A stretch of 64,000 nucleotides of DNA, taken from assembly GCA_913020115.1 (NCBI GenBank), contig CAJWBQ010000001.1, positions 1 to 64,000 of the forward strand, read 5' to 3'. Under the pieces are notes generated by a model. It worked only from the letters and a program-made list of their open reading frames with translations. It did not search any database and was not told the DNA's origin. This stretch comes from an uncultured Cellvibrionales bacterium. Its GTDB lineage: Bacteria; Pseudomonadota; Gammaproteobacteria; Pseudomonadales; Cellvibrionaceae. The position numbers and the translations under genes are program-made. This document shows, piece after piece, positions 37,464 to 47,384 of this stretch (the first letter of the stretch is position 1; every line of letters starts with the position of its first letter).

Positions 37464-37907
37464 TTATCGATCCACGTAGAGGGTTTTGGTAAAGCGCACA
37501 ATGAAGGGCGCCTTGTTTGGATCAGGCTTTACTGAGATCTCAAAATTTAGCACTTCTTCGTTGGTGAAGCGGGTGCTCGCCAAATAATACACGGCGTTCT
37601 GTTCGTTGATTTCCGCAAATTTTAATTTTTTCTGCTGTTGCATGAGGTTGGCCGCGTGACCTTTAACCACAGCGGCTAAGCCGTGAGTGTCGCCATCAGC
37701 GCTGGTTTCTACAACTGCAATATTGATAATTGCTCGGTCTTTACCGCGAACAATATTGTTCGCTTGGGCAATTTCAGGACTAATGAAACTGCTATTAAAG
37801 ACACTGAAATGCACTTTGTATTTGCCAAAAACTTCATAGGGTTTCTCGGCGGCGCTTGCGGTGCAAGCAAGCAAAATTAAAGCCGCGCTGCTTAGCCATT
37901 TTTTCAT
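37464..37907 (-). CDS. DUF4426 domain periplasmic protein
   Basis: A 147-residue protein with a cleavable signal peptide (about residues 1-19, ending TASAAE). The mature domain contains '[29 protein letters not shown]' and 'INIAVV' typical of DUF4426. Function is unknown. The family is nearly always placed between metW and rdgB in gammaproteobacteria. Its start overlaps the metW stop by 4 bases (ATGA). Confidence 0.88.
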   Translation of the reverse strand: MKKWLSSAALILLACTASAAEKPYEVFGKYKVHFSVFNSSFISPEIAQANNIVRGKDRAIINIAVVETSADGDTHGLAAVVKGHAANLMQQQKKLKFAEINEQNAVYYLASTRFTNEEVLNFEISVKPDPNKAPFIVRFTKTLYVDR

Positions 37908-38518
37908 TGTGATGACTCCTTTGGTTCTAAACTAAGGTGATAGAGCGCCGTTTCTCCAAAGAGATTGGGGCGCAGGTCTTTCAATACACTGAGATGGCCT
38001 TCGGCCACTACTTGGCGATTGAGAATGTGTATGTTTTTTTCCCTGCACAACACTTCAAAATCATTAAAGGTACAAAAGTGAATGTTTGGAGTGTCGTACC
38101 ATTCATAAGGCAAAAGGTCGGAGACTGGCATGCGCCCATTGAGTGCTAAATGCCAGCGGGCTTTCCAGTGGCCAAAATTTGGGAAGGTGACAATGCATTC
38201 TTGACCAACACGCAACATCTCGTCTAACACAAGGTGAGGGAAGCGCATAGCTTGAAGCGCCTGAGTCATAATAACGGTGTCGAAGCTATTGTCAGAAAAA
38301 TTACTTAAACCGTCGTCGAGGTTTTGCTCAATCACATTCACTTGCTTGGCGATGCAAGCGGTAATCTCGTCGGCGCCAATTTCTAGGCCGTAACCGCCGA
38401 CGTTTTTATTGTCGCGCAGGGTGGCCATAAGTGTGCCGTCCCCGCAACCTAGGTCTAAAACACGGCTGTTGGTCGCTACCCAATCTTGAATAATAGAAAG
38501 ATCAACACGCATGCTCAT
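37904..38518 (-). CDS. metW: Methionine biosynthesis protein MetW
   Basis: A 204-residue class I methyltransferase-fold protein. The SAM motif is '[15 protein letters not shown]', and the family blocks '[16 protein letters not shown]' and '[13 protein letters not shown]' follow. MetW partners MetX and is required for homoserine acylation in several proteobacteria. It starts with an ATGA overlap at the metX stop, so the pair is translationally coupled, as in Pseudomonas. Confidence 0.94.
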   Translation of the reverse strand: MSMRVDLSIIQDWVATNSRVLDLGCGDGTLMATLRDNKNVGGYGLEIGADEITACIAKQVNVIEQNLDDGLSNFSDNSFDTVIMTQALQAMRFPHLVLDEMLRVGQECIVTFPNFGHWKARWHLALNGRMPVSDLLPYEWYDTPNIHFCTFNDFEVLCREKNIHILNRQVVAEGHLSVLKDLRPNLFGETALYHLSLEPKESSQ

Positions 38519-39672
38519 GACGCCACCTCATCAATAGACAAAGTATTCAGGTGTTGTCTAAACACTTGTTCATACCGCTTATTGGGCAAAAGAAACGCGT
38601 CGTGTCCGTAGTTCGATTTGATTTCAGCGTAGCTCACGGTTTTGTTGGCATCCATAAGTGCATTAACAATTTCTTTGGATCGCTCAGGTGAAAATCGCCA
38701 GTCGGTGGTGAAGGAAATCACCATGAATTTACACTTTGCCAACTTGAAGGCTTCAACCGCATTTTCGTTGTACTCTCGAGCTAGATCAAAATAATCTAGA
38801 GCTTTAGTCATCAATATATAGGTATTGGCATCAAATTTTTTCGAAAACACATCGCCTTGATGCCTCAGGTAGCTTTCCACCTGAAACTCTACGGCGTCGT
38901 CAATACCCCGTTGGAAACTGCCCGCTTTGAGTTCTCGGCCAAAGCGCTTGCCCATGGCGTCGTCTGACAAGTAAGTGATGTGACCGATCATTCGTGCAAC
39001 CGACAAGCCGCTTTTTGGATAAGTGTTTTGCGCTAGATAATCGCCGTCGCAATATTCAGGGTCTGACAAAATGGCCTGTCGCGCAGTTTCATTAAAGGCG
39101 ATGTTTTGCGCGGTTAATTTCATCGCCGAGGCAATAACCACGCAACTCTGCAGTCGCTCGGGATACTCAAGTGCCCAGCGCATTGCCTGCATTCCACCTA
39201 AACTGCCACCAATCACAGCGGCCCACTGCTGAATGCCGAATCGATCGGCGAGGCGTGCTTGAGATTCTACCCAGTCGCGCACCCGTAGTTTTGGGAAATC
39301 TTTGCCCCATACGCTTTCAGTGTCTGGGTTGATGGAGCTGGGGCCGGTTGAACCATTGCAGCCGCCAAGGTTGTTTAAACTCACCACAAAAAACTGGTTC
39401 GTATCGATGGGTTTTCCTGGCCCAATGTATGCGTCCCACCAACCAGGTTTTGCGTCTGATTCACTGTGATAACCCGCGGCGTGATGATCGCCCGACAGAG
39501 CATGACAAATAAGCACTGCGTTGGACCGGCTTTGGTTTAGAGTACCGTAGGTTTCTATCATAAGATCATAACTCTTGAGTGTGACTCCACACGCAAGGTC
39601 TAGGGGCACATCAAAGTGATGTAATTCTTCTGTCACGATTCCTACGGAATCGGCTTGTTCAGCCTTAGACAT
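38515..39672 (-). CDS. metX: Homoserine O-acyltransferase MetX
   Basis: An alpha/beta-hydrolase-fold acyltransferase that activates homoserine for methionine synthesis. '[18 protein letters not shown]', nucleophile elbow '[14 protein letters not shown]' and '[10 protein letters not shown]' (catalytic His) are present. The ATG at 39672 with GGAAA upstream gives 385 residues; a TTG at 39684 is less likely. Proteobacterial MetX with MetW often uses succinyl-CoA rather than acetyl-CoA, which sequence alone does not settle here. Confidence 0.95.
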   Translation of the reverse strand: MSKAEQADSVGIVTEELHHFDVPLDLACGVTLKSYDLMIETYGTLNQSRSNAVLICHALSGDHHAAGYHSESDAKPGWWDAYIGPGKPIDTNQFFVVSLNNLGGCNGSTGPSSINPDTESVWGKDFPKLRVRDWVESQARLADRFGIQQWAAVIGGSLGGMQAMRWALEYPERLQSCVVIASAMKLTAQNIAFNETARQAILSDPEYCDGDYLAQNTYPKSGLSVARMIGHITYLSDDAMGKRFGRELKAGSFQRGIDDAVEFQVESYLRHQGDVFSKKFDANTYILMTKALDYFDLAREYNENAVEAFKLAKCKFMVISFTTDWRFSPERSKEIVNALMDANKTVSYAEIKSNYGHDAFLLPNKRYEQVFRQHLNTLSIDEVAS

Positions 39673-39697
39673 ATGTTTTTCCAAATTCCTATGGGGC

Positions 39698-40285
39698 TTA
39701 AAAATAACCGGGCACTATGCCGCGGGGTAAGCCGGTATTGCTCGCGAAGTGAAACAAAATGATATCCACCACTTTTAACACCATAAACAACAATATGGGT
39801 GAAAGGTCTAGCCCACCCATAGGCGGTAGTACTTTGCGAAAGGGAGCGGTTACTGGGTCTAAAATTTGGCGAAGCAGTAACAGTGCTGGGTGGTAACTTT
39901 GTGGAGCTACAAAGCTGACGATGATGGTTATAATCATGCCCCAAAAGAAGATATCAACCGCCATTGATAATATGCCAATTGCGCCCCACGCGAGCGCGTG
40001 CAGCGGGTTCACAAAAACCCCCACCATCAGTGCACTGAGATTAATGAGCAGCAATTGCAGCAGTAGCGCTAATACTACGGCGGCCATATCTAAGCCCAAT
40101 ATACCGGGGACAATTTTACGCAGTGGTTTTAGGCCTGGATTACTGGCTTTGACAATGAACTGAGAGATAGGGTTGTAAAAGTCGGCTTTCGCTACTTGGA
40201 ACAAAAATCTCAATATAACGAGACTGAGGTAAATAGACCCCAGTGTTTGCAAAACGTATATGCCTATTTCAGACAGCGCGCTCAT
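39698..40285 (-). CDS. yggT: YggT family membrane protein
   Basis: A 195-residue protein with two tandem YggT repeats, each with two transmembrane helices and a 'FVNPLHAL' / '[13 protein letters not shown]' motif. Implicated in osmotic or ion-related resistance and, by relatives, in membrane/cell division organisation; the exact function is unclear. Its start overlaps the proC stop by 4 bases (ATGA). Confidence 0.93.
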   Translation of the reverse strand: MSALSEIGIYVLQTLGSIYLSLVILRFLFQVAKADFYNPISQFIVKASNPGLKPLRKIVPGILGLDMAAVVLALLLQLLLINLSALMVGVFVNPLHALAWGAIGILSMAVDIFFWGMIITIIVSFVAPQSYHPALLLLRQILDPVTAPFRKVLPPMGGLDLSPILLFMVLKVVDIILFHFASNTGLPRGIVPGYF

Positions 40286-41118
40286 ACTTTATCTCCGGTG
40301 TTGGTATTGCCTAACTCGGCCGCCATTTCCTGTGCTCGGTCAGCACAGCGAGCCATCGCTGTAGCAACCATTTTTGCTAAACCCTGTTGTTCAAATGAGA
40401 ACACGGCCTGTTCTGTGGTGCCGCCAGGCGACATCACCCGGCGGCGTAATTCAGATACGTCCACGTCGCTCTGCTGGGCGAGGCTGGCCGCTCCCAATGC
40501 GGTTTGTATGGTCAGTTCGCGAGCGGTGCTGGGTGTTAATCCTTGAGCTATGCCCGCGGCTATCATAGCTTCCATGAACATAAAGTAGTAGGCGGGCCCA
40601 GATCCGGAGACAGCAATCACCGCATCAATGAGATCTTCTTTTTTAAGCCACTCAACAATGCCTACCGCCGAGAGAATGTGCTCGGCGGCGTCTTTTTCTT
40701 CTTTGTTAGTGTGGGCGTTTGCAAACAGACCGCTGGCGCCGACCTGAACCAGCGATGGGGTGTTAGGCATGCAGCGAACAATGGCCAGCTCTTCACCCAT
40801 CCAGCTTTCTAGGCTGCTCATGGGAATGCCGGCGGCCACTGAGATAATCAAAGGCTTGTGCTTAAGAAAAGGCCTGAGCGGCAGCACGGTTGCTTGCAAC
40901 ATCTGTGGTTTTACGCCAACGACAATGATGTCGGCCGCACAGGCTGCTTCATTGTCAGTGGTGTAGTTCACGCCATACTCAGCGTTCAGAGCTTCTAGTT
41001 TCGGCAGGGTGCGACCTGTCGCTGTGATTAGTGTGGCGGGATAGCCGCGTTTTACTAAGCCGCCGATGATAGCGCCGCTCATATTTCCGGCGCCAATAAA
41101 CGCAATTGAACTGTTCAA
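40282..41118 (-). CDS. proC: Pyrroline-5-carboxylate reductase
   Basis: A 278-residue NAD(P)H-dependent reductase making proline. N-terminal Rossmann fold 'IAFIGAGNMSGAIIGGLVKRG', with 'VVGVKPQMLQATVLPL', 'RCMPNTPSLVQVGASGLFA' and the C-terminal signature 'RRRVMSPGGTTEQAVFSFEQ'. It belongs to the yggS-proC-yggT operon. Confidence 0.96.
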   Translation of the reverse strand: MNSSIAFIGAGNMSGAIIGGLVKRGYPATLITATGRTLPKLEALNAEYGVNYTTDNEAACAADIIVVGVKPQMLQATVLPLRPFLKHKPLIISVAAGIPMSSLESWMGEELAIVRCMPNTPSLVQVGASGLFANAHTNKEEKDAAEHILSAVGIVEWLKKEDLIDAVIAVSGSGPAYYFMFMEAMIAAGIAQGLTPSTARELTIQTALGAASLAQQSDVDVSELRRRVMSPGGTTEQAVFSFEQQGLAKMVATAMARCADRAQEMAAELGNTNTGDKV

Positions 41119-41142
41119 GCTAATATTTCCTTACTGGTGGTG

Positions 41143-41838
41143 TTATTGGCGGCGAGCGCCAAAAATGTCGGTGCCCACTCTAACTAGGGTGGAGCCCGCC
41201 GCTATGGCTGCTTCCAAATCGCCCGACATGCCCATGGACAACGTGTCGAGCGGCTGTGCGGGCAGGGTTTTCTGCAATGATTCAAGGGCCTTAAACAAGC
41301 GATTGAAGCTGAGTTGTTGGGCCTTCGGGTCATCTAGTTTCATTGGGATGGCCATGAGGCCACGCAATTGCACACCCGGTAAATTGGTTATTTCTTCGGC
41401 GAGTTCAGCGATCTGGTTTAGGGCTACACCCGACTTACTTTCCTCTGCATCAAGGTTGACCTGTAGGCAGAGTTTTATGGGAGGCATAGCTTTGGGTCGC
41501 TGCTCGCTCAAGCGTCGAGCAATCTTAACGCGATCCACACTGTGAACCCAGTCAAAGTTTTCAGCGATGGCCCGTGTTTTGTTGGATTGAATGGGCCCAA
41601 TGAAGTGCCAAGTGATGGATAAATCGTTAAGCTTTACTTGCTTGTCTAGGGCCTCCTGCAAATAATTTTCGCCAAAGTGCCTTTGGCCTAGCTTATAGCA
41701 TTCGCGAAGAGCCTCGGCTGCTTGAGTCTTGCTGACAGCAAGCAGCGAAAATGACGCTCGGTCGCGATGGCAGGCGCTTGCGGCATTTTGAAGTCGAGCT
41801 TCGAGTTTAATTAGGTTGTCTTCAATGATCTTCAGCAT
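41143..41838 (-). CDS. yggS: PLP homeostasis protein YggS/PROSC
   Basis: A 231-residue PLP-binding protein of the YggS family that buffers pyridoxal phosphate. PLP lysine in 'LLAVSKTQAAEALREC'; 'HFGENYLQEALDK', 'WHFIGPIQSNKT' and 'LSMGMSGDLEAAIAAGSTLVRVG' are canonical. It is divergent from pilT, 73 bp apart, as in Pseudomonas. Confidence 0.95.
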   Translation of the reverse strand: MLKIIEDNLIKLEARLQNAASACHRDRASFSLLAVSKTQAAEALRECYKLGQRHFGENYLQEALDKQVKLNDLSITWHFIGPIQSNKTRAIAENFDWVHSVDRVKIARRLSEQRPKAMPPIKLCLQVNLDAEESKSGVALNQIAELAEEITNLPGVQLRGLMAIPMKLDDPKAQQLSFNRLFKALESLQKTLPAQPLDTLSMGMSGDLEAAIAAGSTLVRVGTDIFGARRQ

Positions 41839-41911
41839 ATACTTGGGGGATGGTCTCTCTTTTTCTCCATTAGAGCCGTCTCTTTAAGGACTCTTATAAT
41901 AAGGTAGTGGT

Positions 41912-42946
41912 ATGGATATTACGGAACTCTTAGCGTTTAGTGCAAAGCAAGGCGCATCAGATTTGCACTTATCGGCCGGTTTGCCGCCAATGATTCGAGT
42001 GGACGGCGATGTGAGGCGTATTAATCTTCCGCCTATGGAGCACAAACAAGTTCACAGTTTGATCTACGAGATCATGAATGACAAGCAGCGCAAAGACTTT
42101 GAAGAGTTTTTAGAGACCGATTTTTCCTTTGAAGTGCCCGGTGTTGCCCGCTTCCGTGTCAACGCCTTTAACCAAAACCGCGGTGCTGGTGCCGTCTTCA
42201 GAACCATTCCCTCGAAAGTATTGACTATGGAAGAGCTGGGTATGGGGCAGGTGTTCCGCGATATCTGTGCGGCGCCTCGGGGTTTAGTGCTGGTAACGGG
42301 CCCTACGGGCTCCGGTAAGTCTACGACACTGGCGGCCATGGTTGACTACATCAATGACCATAAATATGAACATATTTTAACCATTGAAGACCCCATCGAA
42401 TTTGTTCACGAGAGTAAAAAGTGCCTGGTAAACCAAAGAGAAGTACATCGCGATACCCACGGCTTTACTGAGGCCTTGCGATCGGCTTTGCGTGAAGATC
42501 CAGATATCATTCTAGTGGGCGAATTACGAGATCTAGAGACCATTCGCTTGGCTTTGACCGCGGCGGAAACAGGCCACTTGGTATTTGGCACCTTACACAC
42601 CACGTCGGCGGCTAAAACCATTGACCGGGTGGTGGATGTATTCCCCGCGAATGAAAAGTCGATGGTGCGATCGATGCTGTCGGAATCACTGCAGGCTGTT
42701 ATTTCACAAACCTTGCTGAAGAAAAATGGTGGCGGCCGTGTGGCCGGCCATGAAATCATGCGGGGAACATCGGCTATTCGCAATCTGATTCGTGAAGACA
42801 AGGTGGCGCAGATGTATTCTGCGATTCAAACGGGCGGCTCTCTGGGTATGCAGACAATCGACCAATGCTTGGCCGATTTGGTGGCCAAACGGATCATCTC
42901 GCGTGACGTTGCTCGCGAGAAAGCTAAGATGCCTGATAATTTTTAA
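41912..42946 (+). CDS. pilT: Type IV pilus retraction ATPase PilT
   Basis: A 344-residue hexameric secretion-type ATPase that powers pilus retraction and twitching. 'MDITELLAFSAKQGASDLHLSAG' is the standard start. Walker A 'GPTGSGKSTTLAAMVDY' is at about 129-137, with 'HILTIEDPIEFVHES' (Asp box), Walker B 'DPDIILVGELRD' and His box 'GHLVFGTLHTTSA', and the retraction motif 'AIRNLIRE' near the C-terminus. AAGGTAG precedes the ATG. It is followed 44 bp later by pilU. Confidence 0.97.
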   Translation: MDITELLAFSAKQGASDLHLSAGLPPMIRVDGDVRRINLPPMEHKQVHSLIYEIMNDKQRKDFEEFLETDFSFEVPGVARFRVNAFNQNRGAGAVFRTIPSKVLTMEELGMGQVFRDICAAPRGLVLVTGPTGSGKSTTLAAMVDYINDHKYEHILTIEDPIEFVHESKKCLVNQREVHRDTHGFTEALRSALREDPDIILVGELRDLETIRLALTAAETGHLVFGTLHTTSAAKTIDRVVDVFPANEKSMVRSMLSESLQAVISQTLLKKNGGGRVAGHEIMRGTSAIRNLIREDKVAQMYSAIQTGGSLGMQTIDQCLADLVAKRIISRDVAREKAKMPDNF

Positions 42947-42990
42947 TCTCAAGAGCTGGAAGCTCTCACTAAGATACGGAAGGTACCGTT

Positions 42991-44133
42991 ATGGATTTTG
43001 ACCGTCTTTTGCAGTTGATGGTAGAGAAAGGAGCATCAGACCTTTTTATTACGGCGGGGGTTCCGCCATCGATGAAACTCAATGGCAAGGTTGTGCCAGT
43101 AACCACTACACCTCTGTCCCCTGAAAAGGCCAGAGAGACGGTGTTAGGCGTGATGAACGACCGTCAGCGGGCCGAATTTCTTGAAACCAAAGAGCTTAAT
43201 TTTGCCATCAGCGCTCGAGGCGTGGGTCGGTTTAGAACCAGTGCTTTCTACCAGCGTAACTTGGCTGGCATGGTGTTGCGTCGCATTGAAACCAATATTC
43301 CCAAGATTGATGATTTGGGTCTGCCACAAATTATTAAAGAGCTGGCGATGGAGAAGCGCGGCTTGGTGATTTTTGTCGGTGCTACGGGCACCGGTAAGTC
43401 TACTTCGCTGGCCTCGATGATTGGGCATCGCAATACGAACAGTAAAGGGCATATTATTTCGATTGAAGACCCCATCGAATTTATTCACCAGCATAAGGGC
43501 TGTATTGTCACCCAGCGTGAAGTGGGTATCGATACCGAGTCCTTTGAGGTGGCTTTGAAGAACACCTTGCGCCAAGCGCCAGATGTTATTCTCATCGGCG
43601 AGGTGCGCTCTCGCGAAACGATGGATCACGCAATTGCCTTTGCTGAGACAGGGCACTTGTGTCTTTGTACCTTGCACGCGAACAATGCCAACCAAGCTTT
43701 AGATCGTATTATCCATTTCTTTGATGCAGATCGGCACAGTCAGCTGTTTATGGACCTGTCCTTAAATTTGAAAGGCATTATTGCCCAACAGTTGATTCCC
43801 ACCCCTGACGGTAAGGGGCGGCGGGCGTGTATGGAGGTTCTGCTCAATACGCCTTTGGCTTCAGATTTGATCCGAAAAGGCGAAATTCATGAGCTCAAGG
43901 AGCTGATGAAGAAGTCAACTGAGCTCGGAATGCAGACTTTTGATCAGGCTTTGTACGATTTGTATGACGGCGGTGAAATCACCTATGAGGACGCGCTGGC
44001 CTACGCTGATTCGTCCAATGACCTACGTTTGATGATTAAACTGGGCTCAGAGTCTGACCCAGATTATCTGAGTAATGCGGCGGATGAGCTGTCGATGGAT
44101 ACCAGTGATGATCGCAGCGGCAGCCAGTTCTAG
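42991..44133 (+). CDS. pilU: Type IV pilus retraction ATPase accessory PilU
   Basis: A 380-residue PilT paralogue that assists PilT under load. Walker A 'GATGTGKSTSLASMIGH' at about 131, 'IISIEDPIEFIHQHKGC', 'DVILIGEVRSRETMDHA' and 'GHLCLCTLHANNANQALDR' are intact. The acidic C-terminal tail 'DELSMDTSDDRSGSQF' extends beyond PilT. Its stop abuts the convergent ruvX stop with no gap. Confidence 0.96.
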   Translation: MDFDRLLQLMVEKGASDLFITAGVPPSMKLNGKVVPVTTTPLSPEKARETVLGVMNDRQRAEFLETKELNFAISARGVGRFRTSAFYQRNLAGMVLRRIETNIPKIDDLGLPQIIKELAMEKRGLVIFVGATGTGKSTSLASMIGHRNTNSKGHIISIEDPIEFIHQHKGCIVTQREVGIDTESFEVALKNTLRQAPDVILIGEVRSRETMDHAIAFAETGHLCLCTLHANNANQALDRIIHFFDADRHSQLFMDLSLNLKGIIAQQLIPTPDGKGRRACMEVLLNTPLASDLIRKGEIHELKELMKKSTELGMQTFDQALYDLYDGGEITYEDALAYADSSNDLRLMIKLGSESDPDYLSNAADELSMDTSDDRSGSQF

Positions 44134-44550
44134 TTAACTTTGTTCGTTAAACCAAGATTCTAAAATCAGTCGGGCAGCTATGGAGTCTACGGGGTTCTTA
44201 CCGTAGTCTCTGGAGCCTCCTTTCGCCATCACTTCGCCTTTTGCTTCATAACTTGAAAGGCGCTCATCGACCATTTCTACCGCTACCCCAAAACGACCGT
44301 GCAATCGTTGGCCGAACTTTCGCGCCCGGGCGGCGAGTTCACTTTCGCTATCGTCCATATTTAAAGGCAGGCCTACTATCACTAGGTCGGGTTTCCATTC
44401 TTTAAGCAGGGCTTCCACCTCTTGCCAGTTGGGCACGCCGTCTTTAGCTTTTAGTGCGGGTCTTTCAACGGCGGTGCGGGTGACGGATTGGCCGCTGGCA
44501 AGGCCTATGTTGCGGGTGCCGTAGTCGAAGGCCAAGTAGGTTTTTGACAT
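44134..44550 (-). CDS. ruvX: Holliday junction resolvase-like RuvX (YqgF)
   Basis: A 138-residue RNase-H-fold nuclease. 'YLAFDYGTRNIGLASGQSVT', 'DLVIVGLPLNMDDSES' and 'VDERLSSYEAKGEV' are the YqgF signatures. The family acts in 16S rRNA end-processing and possibly recombination. It follows yqgE after 42 bp and the two are typically coupled. Confidence 0.94.
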   Translation of the reverse strand: MSKTYLAFDYGTRNIGLASGQSVTRTAVERPALKAKDGVPNWQEVEALLKEWKPDLVIVGLPLNMDDSESELAARARKFGQRLHGRFGVAVEMVDERLSSYEAKGEVMAKGGSRDYGKNPVDSIAARLILESWFNEQS

Positions 44551-44592
44551 GTAGTGAGCTCGATTGGGGGTAATGTTGTTGGCTTGCTTGGT

Positions 44593-45201
44593 TTAAGCGT
44601 GGCCTGCGGTGGATGACATCAGGTTTAGGTCGATGCCCAGTGATTGCGCGGCCAGTGCCCAGCGCTGTTCGCAGGGGGTGTTGAATAAAATGTCACTGTC
44701 GGCAATGAGGGTTAGCCAAGTGTTTTCGGCAATTTCTTCTTCTAGTTGCCCCGCGCCCCAACCCGCATAACCGAGCGCCACTATGGCTTCTGGTGGGGCT
44801 TCTTCGTTGGCAATGGCGGCGATGATGTCTTTGGAAACCGTTAGGCTAATGTCTTTAGATATTTCGAGGGTTGAGTTCCAAGTGGTGCCGGTTTTGTGAA
44901 GCACAAAGCCTCGTTCCAGTTGCACCGGGCCGCCGGCGAATACGGTGCGTTTGTTGGCCTCGTCAGAGGCGGTGAGTTGCATCTGCTGAAAGATTTCTTC
45001 CATGTTGATATTCAGTGGGGCGTTTATGACTATGCCCATTGCACCTTCGGCACTGTGCTCGCAGACCAGGGTGACTGTGTGTGCGAAGCTGGTGTCGTCT
45101 AAGCCGGGCATAGCGATAAGGAAGTGATTGCTCAGGTTGCCCTGAGTTAGGTCGCTTTGGCAGAGGTCGCCGTTTTCTTTAGGGGTTTCGTTGTTTGTCA
45201 T
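44593..45201 (-). CDS. yqgE: YqgE/AlgH family protein
   Basis: A 202-residue YqgE family protein. 'LSNHFLIAMPGLDDTSFAHTV', 'AMGIVINAPLNINMEEIF', 'VFAGGPVQLERGFVLH' and 'ALGYAGWGAGQLEEEIAEN' are diagnostic. The fold is known but its molecular role is not; in P. aeruginosa the homologue AlgH has been linked to alginate regulation. It lies between the TonB-like gene and ruvX, as in Pseudomonas. Confidence 0.94.
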   Translation of the reverse strand: MTNNETPKENGDLCQSDLTQGNLSNHFLIAMPGLDDTSFAHTVTLVCEHSAEGAMGIVINAPLNINMEEIFQQMQLTASDEANKRTVFAGGPVQLERGFVLHKTGTTWNSTLEISKDISLTVSKDIIAAIANEEAPPEAIVALGYAGWGAGQLEEEIAENTWLTLIADSDILFNTPCEQRWALAAQSLGIDLNLMSSTAGHA

Positions 45202-45239
45202 AAAGTGATTATAGCTGAATTTATCTTTAGGCCCAGTGA

Positions 45240-46148
45240 TTAGCTGGAGGTTGAGAGGCCGGTAATTTCAAAGTGCCAAGTGCGGATAATTTCGAGCTGG
45301 TCATACTCTTTACTGATATCAGCGGGAAAGGCCATGAACGGTGATGCGAGGTGTACAATTTGCAGCGCGGCTTGGTCTAGCATGGGGTGTCCGGAGGACT
45401 GCAGTATTTCCACCCGGTCAACAGTGCCGTTTGCTTTGATCACAGCGGCTAAGCGCAAGGTGCCAAAAAGGCTCTCTTTGAGGGCTTCTTCTGGGTAGTT
45501 CCGATTGCCAATAAATTCTACTTTACTGCTCCATCGATGCAGGTATTCGGCTTCTAATGAGGTTTTGGTCGCAACGGAGGTTAGGCGGCGTATGCGAGGG
45601 CGCTTGGCGTATTCTTGTCTCTGTTGATCGAGTTTGGCTCGCAAGCTAGTAATTTCTGCACTGAGTAGTGGCAGGTCTTCCAAACTGCCCTCCTGAAGCT
45701 CGACTTCGTCACTGGGGTTCGGGTCAATTTGCAGGCGTGCCTTCTGGGGGCTGTTGCCGGTGGTGGTAACTTGCTGCAGGTCTTTTTGTTCGCTGGGGGT
45801 GACGGCCCGGGTCTGTGGTGTTGGGTTGATGTCTCTAATTACGGTGTCGGCAAATTCAGCGCTTTGGTCTGTGGTGAGTTGGCGGGCGTCGTCTTCAGTG
45901 CCGCTAGCTTCTTGATCAAACTGGGCCAGATAGTCGGCTTTGTTGGGGGCGACGGAAGATTTGTGAGTGGCCAGTGTTATCTCAAGGGTTGGGCTCTGAT
46001 TGCCACCTCGGTCTAAGGTAAAGCTGATGCCAAAAATAAGTAGGGCGTGAAGCGCCAAGGCTAAAAACACCGTGAAGCTCAGGCGGTCACCGGTATCTAC
46101 CGGCGGGCCTGAAGCAGGTGCTGAATAACTTGGCATCACGGCTGTCAC
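45240..46148 (-). CDS. TonB-like energy transducer (TonB3 type)
   Basis: A 302-residue inner-membrane-anchored protein. One N-terminal transmembrane helix (about residues 25-47, 'FLALALHALLIFGISFTL') precedes a long, Gln/Glu-rich periplasmic linker that lacks a Pro-Lys stretch. The C-terminal TonB domain contains 'YPEEALKESLFGTLRLAAVIKANGTV' and 'SSGHPMLDQAALQIVHLASPF'. It matches the position of tonB3 in P. aeruginosa, which is needed for twitching motility rather than iron uptake. It begins with an ATGA overlap at the gshB stop. The twitching role is inferred from synteny. Confidence 0.85.
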   Translation of the reverse strand: MTAVMPSYSAPASGPPVDTGDRLSFTVFLALALHALLIFGISFTLDRGGNQSPTLEITLATHKSSVAPNKADYLAQFDQEASGTEDDARQLTTDQSAEFADTVIRDINPTPQTRAVTPSEQKDLQQVTTTGNSPQKARLQIDPNPSDEVELQEGSLEDLPLLSAEITSLRAKLDQQRQEYAKRPRIRRLTSVATKTSLEAEYLHRWSSKVEFIGNRNYPEEALKESLFGTLRLAAVIKANGTVDRVEILQSSGHPMLDQAALQIVHLASPFMAFPADISKEYDQLEIIRTWHFEITGLSTSS

Positions 46149-47092
46149 GACAGGCGTTTTTCAATCGCTGTCATTAGCTGATCGCCAATGTTGGTGCCGT
46201 AGGTTTTGTCAATTTCACGAGCGCAGGTTGGGCTGGTCACGTTAATCTCCGTGAGGTAGTCACCAATAACGTCTAGCCCAACAAATAAAAGCCCTTTTTC
46301 TTTCAAGGTAGGAGCGACTTGATCTACGATCCACTGGTCTCTATCGGTGAGAGGCTGAGCGACACCGCGCCCGCCAGCGGCCAAATTGCCCCGAGTTTCT
46401 CCCTCTGCTGGAATGCGCGCCAAGGCGTAAGGCACGGCAACACCGTCTACTACCAGTATGCGTTTGTCGCCTTGAGTGATTTGAGGGATGAAGCGCTGGG
46501 CCATTATGAAGTTGGCTCCCATGTTCGTAAGCACTTCTAGAATCACGCCTACATTGGGGTCTTTAGGGCTGCAGCGGAAGATTCCGGTGCCACCCATACC
46601 GTCAAGCGGTTTGAAAATCACATCACCGTGGGTCTTGTGAAAGTCTCTTAGCTGCGGTTCGCTGCGGCTCACCAGTACGTCTGGGCAGCACTGAGGAAAG
46701 CGCGTTGCAAAAATTTTCTCGTTGCAGTCTCGCAGGCTCCGAGGGTCGTTGACCACCAGTGCGCCTTGGTCTTGAGCGGCTTCAAGTATGTAGGTGCTGT
46801 AGATAAACTCGCTGTCAAAGGGAGGGTCTTTCCGCATCAAAATAGTGTCGAGCTCACCAAGAGGCATCGCACGCGCTTCGCCGAGCTCAAACCAGTGATC
46901 ATTATCGTCCATTACCTTCAAGGGGCGAACTTGGGCCAGGGCAATGCCTTGGTCCAGATACATATCGGCCTGCTCCATATAATACAGGGCCCAACCTTTG
47001 GCTTGAGCTGCGAGCAGCAGTGCCAGAGTGGTGTCTTTATAGGGCTTGATTGTCGCGATGGGGTCCATGACCACACCAAGTGTAATACTCAT
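46145..47092 (-). CDS. gshB: Glutathione synthetase
   Basis: A 315-residue ATP-grasp ligase that joins gamma-glutamylcysteine and glycine. 'MDPIATIKPYKDTTLALLLAAQ', 'LMRKDPPFDSEFIYSTYILE', 'VIFKPLDGMGGTGIFR' and 'INVTSPTCAREID' are canonical. It is divergent from pilG and leads gshB-tonB-yqgE-ruvX. The 292-bp gap to pilG (47093-47384) holds both promoters but no promoter element I can name confidently, and no gene. Confidence 0.97.
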   Translation of the reverse strand: MSITLGVVMDPIATIKPYKDTTLALLLAAQAKGWALYYMEQADMYLDQGIALAQVRPLKVMDDNDHWFELGEARAMPLGELDTILMRKDPPFDSEFIYSTYILEAAQDQGALVVNDPRSLRDCNEKIFATRFPQCCPDVLVSRSEPQLRDFHKTHGDVIFKPLDGMGGTGIFRCSPKDPNVGVILEVLTNMGANFIMAQRFIPQITQGDKRILVVDGVAVPYALARIPAEGETRGNLAAGGRGVAQPLTDRDQWIVDQVAPTLKEKGLLFVGLDVIGDYLTEINVTSPTCAREIDKTYGTNIGDQLMTAIEKRLS

Positions 47093-47384
47093 AAGAAAAC
47101 CTGTTATTTGGCTGGGTAGTATACGCCAATTGAACTAATCTCAAAGGGTCGTAAGAGTTGACGCTAGCGGAATCTAACGTTAAGTGTTCGGGGCAGCTAA
47201 AGCAATAGTAAATTTTGCCGATTCTGTCGCATAAAATACTATGAATATTCAATTTATTCAGGCGCTTATAGATATGCCCGAGAATCTATGTTAAAAACAG
47301 AACAGGTGACTTTCTGGCGCAGGAAATGCCACAAAATTGCTTGAAATTACGTGATAAAAAAATAACCCATAAGGTTAAAAGAGT

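Noticed and set aside
41890..41911. TATAAT at 41895-41900 before pilT as a -10 box
   Set aside because: It would put the start only about 5 nt before the ATG, with no -35 match, and overlaps the ribosome site.
43144..43695. A 183-codon open frame antisense to pilU
   Set aside because: It lies inside pilU, shows no recognisable domain and is explained by the codon pattern of the sense gene.
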